Assembly (NCBI GenBank): GCA_045540315.1
Contig: JAZQHA010000191.1
Coordinates: 1 to 55,848 of the forward strand
DNA: 55,848 bases
Direction of reading: 5' to 3'
Origin: CAG-557 sp045540315
GTDB lineage: Bacteria > Bacillota > Clostridia > Oscillospirales > Acutalibacteraceae
Shown here: positions 51,475 through 55,848 of the stretch, piece by piece
Numbering within the stretch: position 1 is the stretch's first letter
Layout: each line of letters opens with the position of its first letter
Made by a program: the position numbers and the translations under genes
The notes under the pieces: model-generated
Seen by the model: only the letters and a program-made list of their open reading frames with translations
What the model was told of the DNA's origin: nothing
The model's database searches: none

Positions 51475-51859
51475 CTATATCCGCTTCACTTGCAGGAATA
51501 ACATTTATTATAATTTGGTTATCCCTCTCAATTTCTTCTTGTTCGTTATCTTTCGGTTTTTCGCCTATAATATCCCTAATTGCTATAAATGCCCTTGTAT
51601 CACCCTGTAAGGCGTTTTTAAGTTGAGCAATTACAAGAGCCGTTGCATAAGTACAATTATCATTTGACACCTTGTATTGCTTTAATTCTGCTTTTGTTTC
51701 TTTATCAACAGGCATAGCAAGTAATATATTTGCCGCTTCTCTTAAAGCCTTTTTATTTGCCTGTACCTCATTGCTTGCTTTTGCTCCCATTCTTGCTATT
51801 TCTTTGCGTTCTCTTTGCGGTCTTTTATTAAGCGGTTTTAGATTTTGTTCATTTGCCAT
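51461..51859 (-). CDS. Conserved element protein of unknown function (132 aa)
   Basis: A soluble, charged, helical protein: basic N-terminus (LNKRPQRERKEIARMGAKAS), centre with MPVDKETKAELKQY and LKNALQGDTRAFIAIRDIIG, then EKPKDNEQEE. The ending (D..RAFIAIRDIIGEKPxD) resembles small proteins often found in gut phages and integrative elements, sometimes compared to small terminase subunits. No domain is certain. It is the last gene of the minus-strand set; AGGTGTTTT lies before the ATG. Confidence 0.6.
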   Translation of the reverse strand: MANEQNLKPLNKRPQRERKEIARMGAKASNEVQANKKALREAANILLAMPVDKETKAELKQYKVSNDNCTYATALVIAQLKNALQGDTRAFIAIRDIIGEKPKDNEQEEIERDNQIIINVIPASEADIEKDD

Positions 51860-52115
51860 TAAAACACCTCTTTTTATTACCTCTGCAAAAGTTGAAAATC
51901 AATGTATTTTGTAGTGCTTTTGTACCGTTTTTGTCCTGTTTTTATCCGTTCCGAAAACCTTAACTTTTATTAACACTTAATTATATTGATAACAGAAATA
52001 ACGATTATATCATATTAGTAAATCTGTTTTGTTGCTAAATTACAAAAAGTCTTGATTTTATGCGGTTTTTCGGTTTATATTTTGTCTGAATTTGGTTTGA
52101 AAAGGTATAGTAGTA

Positions 52116-53000
52116 CTACCTATTTTCAATATACAGATTTAAGGCGGTTTTCATTTCTTTTGCAATGCTTTCAATCTCTGTTTTGTTTATAAATTCGATA
52201 TTGTTGTTACGCCTAAACCACTTCAACCAACTATCGAAATTTCCGTTGCAGATTTTAATATATAAGCCTTTTGCAATATCTCTTGTAAAAATATCATTGC
52301 TGTATCTGCGTACAAATTCGCTGAAATTCTTTGTTTGAGTGGTACACCCTGTTTTGCTCTCTTGCTTCCATAACGCAAACAAATCATTTACACGCTGATT
52401 TTCTACCCTCTGCATACTCTTTGATAAATCGTTTATATAACACTGTAAACGCTCCGTGAGACCGTATATATCTGTACTGCGTACATTCTTAAATCTAAAT
52501 TCAAAACGGCTGTAAGGGTGCTTATATTCGCTTTCAAGTGCTTTATCGTATATTTGAAATTCAAAGGCTGAATTTTTAAGAGTTAAAGCACGCTTCTTTT
52601 TTGTGTTGACATCTTGTATATCTATTGCATTTTTTATCCCTGTAATTTCTGATAATAGGCATATAATAAAAAGGCTGTATTTGAATATATCATCATATTT
52701 AAGTGTTGTATCAAAAGCAAAATCAACTCTATCAAACACCCATTCAGATATATTTAAATCGGCTTGTATTTGCTTTATTGCGGTTAAAAAGCCTGTAAGG
52801 GTATTTATTTCTTCATCATACAGTTTATTTGCGTTGAGAGGGAATAAATACCCCTTTTTTGTAGGTCTTGCATTGTGCTTGATTATGTACGGCTTAGAGT
52901 TGATTTTTTCAAGCCTGTCAGCGTTATCAAGAGTATCAGACAGCATTTGTGCGGTATGAATTATTACACGGAAATTAAATATAACCTTGCTGTCTTTCAC
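52116..53000 (-). CDS. Replication-initiator-like protein of the integrative element
   Basis: A 294-residue protein, GTG start, with AAGGGGG upstream. EWVFDRVDFAFDTTL and YSRFEFRFKNV are the kind of beta-strand/metal-site motifs seen in Rep_trans and RSTA/MobT-type rolling-circle initiators; a Tyr-rich C-terminal helical region follows. Such proteins nick or initiate at the origin of small integrative and mobilizable elements. Family membership is inferred from these short motifs, the size and the position between the excisionase-like and terminal genes. No origin hairpin is identified. Confidence 0.55.
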   Translation of the reverse strand: MKDSKVIFNFRVIIHTAQMLSDTLDNADRLEKINSKPYIIKHNARPTKKGYLFPLNANKLYDEEINTLTGFLTAIKQIQADLNISEWVFDRVDFAFDTTLKYDDIFKYSLFIICLLSEITGIKNAIDIQDVNTKKKRALTLKNSAFEFQIYDKALESEYKHPYSRFEFRFKNVRSTDIYGLTERLQCYINDLSKSMQRVENQRVNDLFALWKQESKTGCTTQTKNFSEFVRRYSNDIFTRDIAKGLYIKICNGNFDSWLKWFRRNNNIEFINKTEIESIAKEMKTALNLYIENR

Positions 53001-53004
53001 CCTC

Positions 53005-53352
53005 TCAATCCCCCTTGTTTAATAAGCCTTTATTTTTTAAATATTTTCGTATTTCTTTGACAGTTATAAAAGATTGTTTGGCTCTTTTTTCTTGTGAATT
53101 AAAAAAGCGTATCACTTCACTATCTGTTTTAGGCAAATAATAACCATTGACAGTATCAGATACTATAAGTGTATCAACACCATTATCAATACACCATTCA
53201 CGTCTAAAACGCTGTATATCTGCTTTTAAGTGTCTTTTGCTATCCTCTGATGTATCACGCCCCATAGCAGACAGAATATCAACTGCTTTAATACCGTTAT
53301 CCGCTCCGATATGGTTATTACTTTTCAAAAAGTCTGTTATGTAGTTAGTCAT
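53005..53352 (-). CDS. Element protein of unknown function, winged-helix-like (115 aa)
   Basis: The ATG at 53352 follows AGGGGGTG; an in-frame ATG nine bases upstream is closer to that site. MTNYITDFLKSNNHIGADNG onward looks like a small winged-helix DNA-binding protein: ADNGIKAVDILSAMGRDTSE then HLKADIQRFRREWCIDNG and GYYLPKTDSEVIRFF. The pattern of 'GYYLP' after a helical region is common in regulators of integrative elements. It overlaps the excisionase-like gene by eight bases and ends five bases before the Rep-like gene. Confidence 0.65.
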   Translation of the reverse strand: MTNYITDFLKSNNHIGADNGIKAVDILSAMGRDTSEDSKRHLKADIQRFRREWCIDNGVDTLIVSDTVNGYYLPKTDSEVIRFFNSQEKRAKQSFITVKEIRKYLKNKGLLNKGD

Positions 53353-53536
53353 TATTTGCACCCCCTAAATTGTTCAACTGTTTAACAAGTAAATCATAAT
53401 TAACAAGGCATTTATTACCGATGTAAATAGCAGGTAATTTTCTTTGTTTGCTCATTTGCCTTAAAGCGTGTTCAGGTAAAAGTCCTGTTTTTGCAATTTC
53501 TTTAATAGTCATCATTTTAGGTGCATTATCTCTCAT
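53345..53536 (-). CDS. Excisionase-like helix-turn-helix protein (63 aa)
   Basis: From ATG 53536 (GGAGGAT upstream) it reads MRDNAPKMMTIKEIAKTGLL then PEHALRQMSKQRKLPAIYIGNKCLVNYDLL. This is the MerR-like/HTH_17 layout (T-I-K-E-I-A .. E-x-x-L-R .. R-x-L-P-A-x-Y-x-G) of Xis proteins. It would bind the element ends and bias the tyrosine integrase toward excision. It overlaps both neighbours and is transcribed away from the integrase gene. Confidence 0.78.
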   Translation of the reverse strand: MRDNAPKMMTIKEIAKTGLLPEHALRQMSKQRKLPAIYIGNKCLVNYDLLVKQLNNLGGANND

Positions 53537-53717
53537 TCCTGTTATCCTCCGTTTCAAGAGTGGCAATTATAGCAAAAATCTTTTCTTTTTGTTCGGTTGA
53601 TAATTCTTTTCTCAAAATTTTTGAAAAGGTGCTATCTGTAACACTTAATTTTTCTGCTATTTGCCATAGCTTTACATTTGCTTTTTGTGCTTCTTGTCTA
53701 ATATCTTTGTTTTTCAT
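53526..53717 (-). CDS. Small Cro-like helix-turn-helix regulator (63 aa)
   Basis: ATG 53717 after GGAGGTTTT. MKNKDIRQEAQKANVKLWQI and AEKLSVTDSTFSKILRKELS form a compact helix-turn-helix domain, with the recognition helix in STFSKILR. It is the first gene of the leftward (excision/replication) transcript, facing the XRE-family repressor gene on the other side of a 136-bp control region, so it probably plays the Cro part of a switch. Confidence 0.78.
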   Translation of the reverse strand: MKNKDIRQEAQKANVKLWQIAEKLSVTDSTFSKILRKELSTEQKEKIFAIIATLETEDNRNER

Positions 53718-53853
53718 TGTGAAAACCTCCGTAAATTTTTGATGTACTATTGACATTTGTTGTTGTTGTCGTTATAATAACAGATAAATTAAATCATAAC
53801 AAGTAATTATTAAACTATATTAAATTTATAGTTTAATTTTGGAGGTACAATAA
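53718..53853. promoter_or_regulatory. Divergent control region of the integrative element
   Basis: A 136-bp AT-rich gap between the leftward Cro-like gene and the rightward repressor gene. TTGACA (on the minus strand, TGTCAA near 53752) and repeated TATAATTTA-type blocks suggest two back-to-back promoters. Likely operators for both regulators lie here; I cannot define them. Confidence 0.55.
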
Positions 53854-54357
53854 TTGAAAACGTCAGTAACAAAATTTAAAGGGGAAAGATTAAAAGAGTT
53901 GATAAAGCGAAAAGGAATATCACAAGAAAAATTTGCAGAGGAATTTTCTGTATCAACTCAAACAGTATCATATTGGATAAGAGAAAAGAAAAAGCCAAGT
54001 GCATTTAATTTGGAAATGTTAGCAGAATATTTTGATGTTCCGCAAATATGTTTAACGGGTGAATTTCCTTTATGTTCAAATGCTGAATATCAAAAATTTT
54101 CTGATAAAATACAAAAAGACTTTTCAAAATTCTTACCGCCACCGATAGATGAAAGTATTAAACCGTTATTTGAATATTTAAATATAATTGGTAAACGCTA
54201 TAATACTTTTGATTTTGATATACTTGATAAATCTGTTATTGATGATATGCCTGTATTTTTTATTATCAAAGGTATTTTAGAAACAAAAATAGAGGAATGT
54301 TTTGTTGAGTTTGGAATAATTCAAGCAAAGGAGGTTAAAAACAATGTCGCAGAATAA
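53854..54357 (+). CDS. XRE-family repressor of the integrative element (167 aa)
   Basis: TTG start, seven bases after GGAGGTAC. The N-terminal helix-turn-helix is LKELIKRKGISQEKFAEEFS and TQTVSYWIREKKKPSAFNLE, with LAEYFDVPQ closing the domain. The remaining 90 residues are an acidic helical effector/dimer domain with no peptidase motif (not LexA/CI-type cleavage). It probably represses the leftward excision operon and keeps the element quiet. Its last 14 bases overlap the start of the integrase, so the two are coupled. Confidence 0.85.
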   Translation: MKTSVTKFKGERLKELIKRKGISQEKFAEEFSVSTQTVSYWIREKKKPSAFNLEMLAEYFDVPQICLTGEFPLCSNAEYQKFSDKIQKDFSKFLPPPIDESIKPLFEYLNIIGKRYNTFDFDILDKSVIDDMPVFFIIKGILETKIEECFVEFGIIQAKEVKNNVAE

Positions 54358-55513
54358 AACAATAGCAAAAGGCATTGTAAAGCGTGGTAATTCTTTTTTG
54401 TTTACTGTTGCTTTAGGTTACGATGTGAACGGTAAACAAATACGAAAAACAAAGACTTTTAAACCTCTTGCAGGAACAACCGAAAAGCAAGCAGAGAAGC
54501 AAGCAAAAGAAGCCTACATAGATTTTCAGCGTTATTGTCAAGGTGCAACTAATTTAAAAGAAAATATGCGGTTTTCTGAATTAGCAGAGTGGTACTTTGA
54601 TAATTTTGCACCTACAAGGCTAAAAGAGATAACCGCATATAACTATAAACATCAAGTAGATTATCATTTGATGTACTTTTTTGGTAATATGAAACTGAAA
54701 GATATTACCCCTGTCATCATTACAGAGTTTTTCAAACAGCATAAAGTCAATGACAAAAAATTATCTGCTTCTACAAATAAAAAACTTTATACGATTTTAC
54801 AAAGTATAATGACACAAGCAGTAAAACAAGGTTTTATAAAAGAAACGCCCTGTAATACAGCCGTATATCTTCCAAAGGCTGAAAACAGGGATAAGAAAAA
54901 GAATTATTTAGAGGTTGAGCAATTACAAACACTTTTAAAAATGATTGACGGCTATAGTCAGTTCAATACGATTATTAAGGTGCTTTTATATACAGGTATT
55001 CGAAGCGGTGAATGTTTAGGCTTACAATGGGAAGATATAAACTTTGATAACAAGCAAATACATATAAGGCATAATTTAGCCGATGTGGGCGGTAAACATT
55101 ATCTTTCAACACCGAAAACAAAAAGCAGTATCAGATATATTGTTATAAGTGATAACCTTGTTAGCATTTTACAAGAGCATAAAAGAGAACAAGAAAAAGT
55201 AATAGCAGTTATGGATAAAAATTTTGAACACCCCGAAATGGTCTTTACCTCTGAAACAGGAAAATACAAAGATAGAAGTGCGTTAAATACAACATTTAGA
55301 AAATTTATTGCTGATACAGATTTTAATTATATTACGTTACACTCATTAAGACATAGTAACGCAACCCTATTGTTAAATAAAGGCGTTGACTTAAAGATTA
55401 TATCAGAGCATTTAGGACATAGTGATATAAGCGTAACAGCAAATATATACGCTGATGTTTTAGCCGCTTCAAAAGCAAAAGTAGCAAGTTTAATTGATGA
55501 AGAGTTAATATAA
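54344..55513 (+). CDS. int: Tyrosine recombinase (integrase) of the rpsI-associated element
   Basis: The 389 residues match phage/ICE integrases of the Tn916 kind. An N-terminal arm-binding part (KRGNSFLFTVALGYDVNGKQ) and a SAM-like core-binding domain (SELAEWYFDNFAPTRLKEIT) precede the catalytic domain. Catalytic residues are visible: Arg in LLYTGIRSGECLGLQW, His-x-x-Arg in HSLRHSNATLLL, His in HLGHSDISVTANIYADV and its Tyr nucleophile. AAGGAGG lies inside the repressor gene. Its place next to rpsI suggests that gene's end as target, though here the integrase is at the far end from rpsI. Confidence 0.93.
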   Translation: MSQNKTIAKGIVKRGNSFLFTVALGYDVNGKQIRKTKTFKPLAGTTEKQAEKQAKEAYIDFQRYCQGATNLKENMRFSELAEWYFDNFAPTRLKEITAYNYKHQVDYHLMYFFGNMKLKDITPVIITEFFKQHKVNDKKLSASTNKKLYTILQSIMTQAVKQGFIKETPCNTAVYLPKAENRDKKKNYLEVEQLQTLLKMIDGYSQFNTIIKVLLYTGIRSGECLGLQWEDINFDNKQIHIRHNLADVGGKHYLSTPKTKSSIRYIVISDNLVSILQEHKREQEKVIAVMDKNFEHPEMVFTSETGKYKDRSALNTTFRKFIADTDFNYITLHSLRHSNATLLLNKGVDLKIISEHLGHSDISVTANIYADVLAASKAKVASLIDEELI

Positions 55514-55525
55514 AGGAGATTTTTT

Positions 55526-55848
55526 ATGAAAACTTTAAGTAAAGGCGAGTTAATTCTATTAAAATATGCCAATGGAGCAAATGTGGACACTGATTTTCCA
55601 AGATATTTTTATGATGTTCATAATTTAGATGTTAAAAAGTGCCTAGATTACTTTTTAAAAAATGATTTGTTAACTATTGCACCACTGTCATTTAACTTGT
55701 CCAAACATACAATCCCTGAGCTCAAAAGCGTTCTTCAAAAATATGGATTGAAAGCAACAGGAAAAAAGAAAGATTTAATACTAAGATTAATTGAAAATAT
55801 AAGCCAAGGTGAATTACAAGATATTTTTAAAGAAAAATACTATAATAC
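55526..55848 (+). CDS. SAP-domain protein, partial (cut by window edge)
   Basis: ATG after AAAGGAG, 12 bases beyond the integrase stop. The visible 107 residues include a helical N-terminus (MKTLSKGELILLKYANGAN) and a clear SAP DNA-binding motif, SKHTIPELKSVLQKYGLKAT with GKKKDLILRLIE. The reading frame runs off the right edge. SAP proteins bind AT-rich DNA; its role after an integrase is unknown. It may be element cargo or the first gene beyond the element. Confidence 0.8.
   Translation, partial: MKTLSKGELILLKYANGANVDTDFPRYFYDVHNLDVKKCLDYFLKNDLLTIAPLSFNLSKHTIPELKSVLQKYGLKATGKKKDLILRLIENISQGELQDIFKEKYYN

Overview
The window looks like a chromosomal segment of a low-GC Gram-positive bacterium of the Clostridia type. 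The evidence is its housekeeping set (RNase Y, RqcH/NFACT protein, Nif3/YqfO-like protein, TrmK, SecA, anaerobic NrdD/NrdG, class II aldolase, S20, L13, S9), strong AGGAGG ribosome binding sites, TTG/GTG starts and an anaerobic ribonucleotide reductase. No rRNA operon is present, so species cannot be given.

Layout. 0-5.2 kb is decayed mobile DNA: a gene tail, an orphan hydrophobic peptide, a dead IS5-type element inserted in a repeat-rich phage tail-fibre gene, then an amidase endolysin and a holin split by an ORF-less group II intron. 5.2-10.4 kb (minus strand) is a complete class II (double-glycine) bacteriocin locus: two Gly/Ala-rich peptides, a small membrane protein, an M50-like membrane protease, a C39-peptidase ABC exporter and an HlyD-type adaptor. 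10.7-14.9 kb holds a dead IS1-type element, a sigma-like factor, a candidate structured RNA and a large serine recombinase.

14.9-39.2 kb is the most unusual part. Four consecutive plus-strand genes encode large proteins (395-874 aa) that each begin with nearly the same Nif11-like leader, ending in a double glycine at residues 88-90 and followed at once by a hydrophobic segment; a fifth (710 aa) lies upstream of secA. A minus-strand operon at 25.7-35.7 kb supplies a second C39-peptidase ABC exporter, its peptidase-less partner ABC protein, an adaptor, a solute-binding lipoprotein, a run of about eight small double-glycine peptides (most with Nif11-type leaders) and an HExxH protein. No lanthipeptide, radical-SAM or cyclodehydratase maturation enzyme is present. 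I infer a leader-peptide export system whose cargo includes whole multidomain proteins. Housekeeping genes fba, rny and rpsT are interleaved.

39.4-51.3 kb is mostly core genome (secA, nrdDG, rqcH, Nif3, trmK, rplM-rpsI). It carries two of three striking four-way 'cloverleaf' inverted repeats (the third is next to fba). From 51.4 kb to the right edge an integrative element abuts the 3' end of rpsI, with a Rep-like protein, an excisionase-like protein, a divergent repressor switch and a tyrosine integrase.
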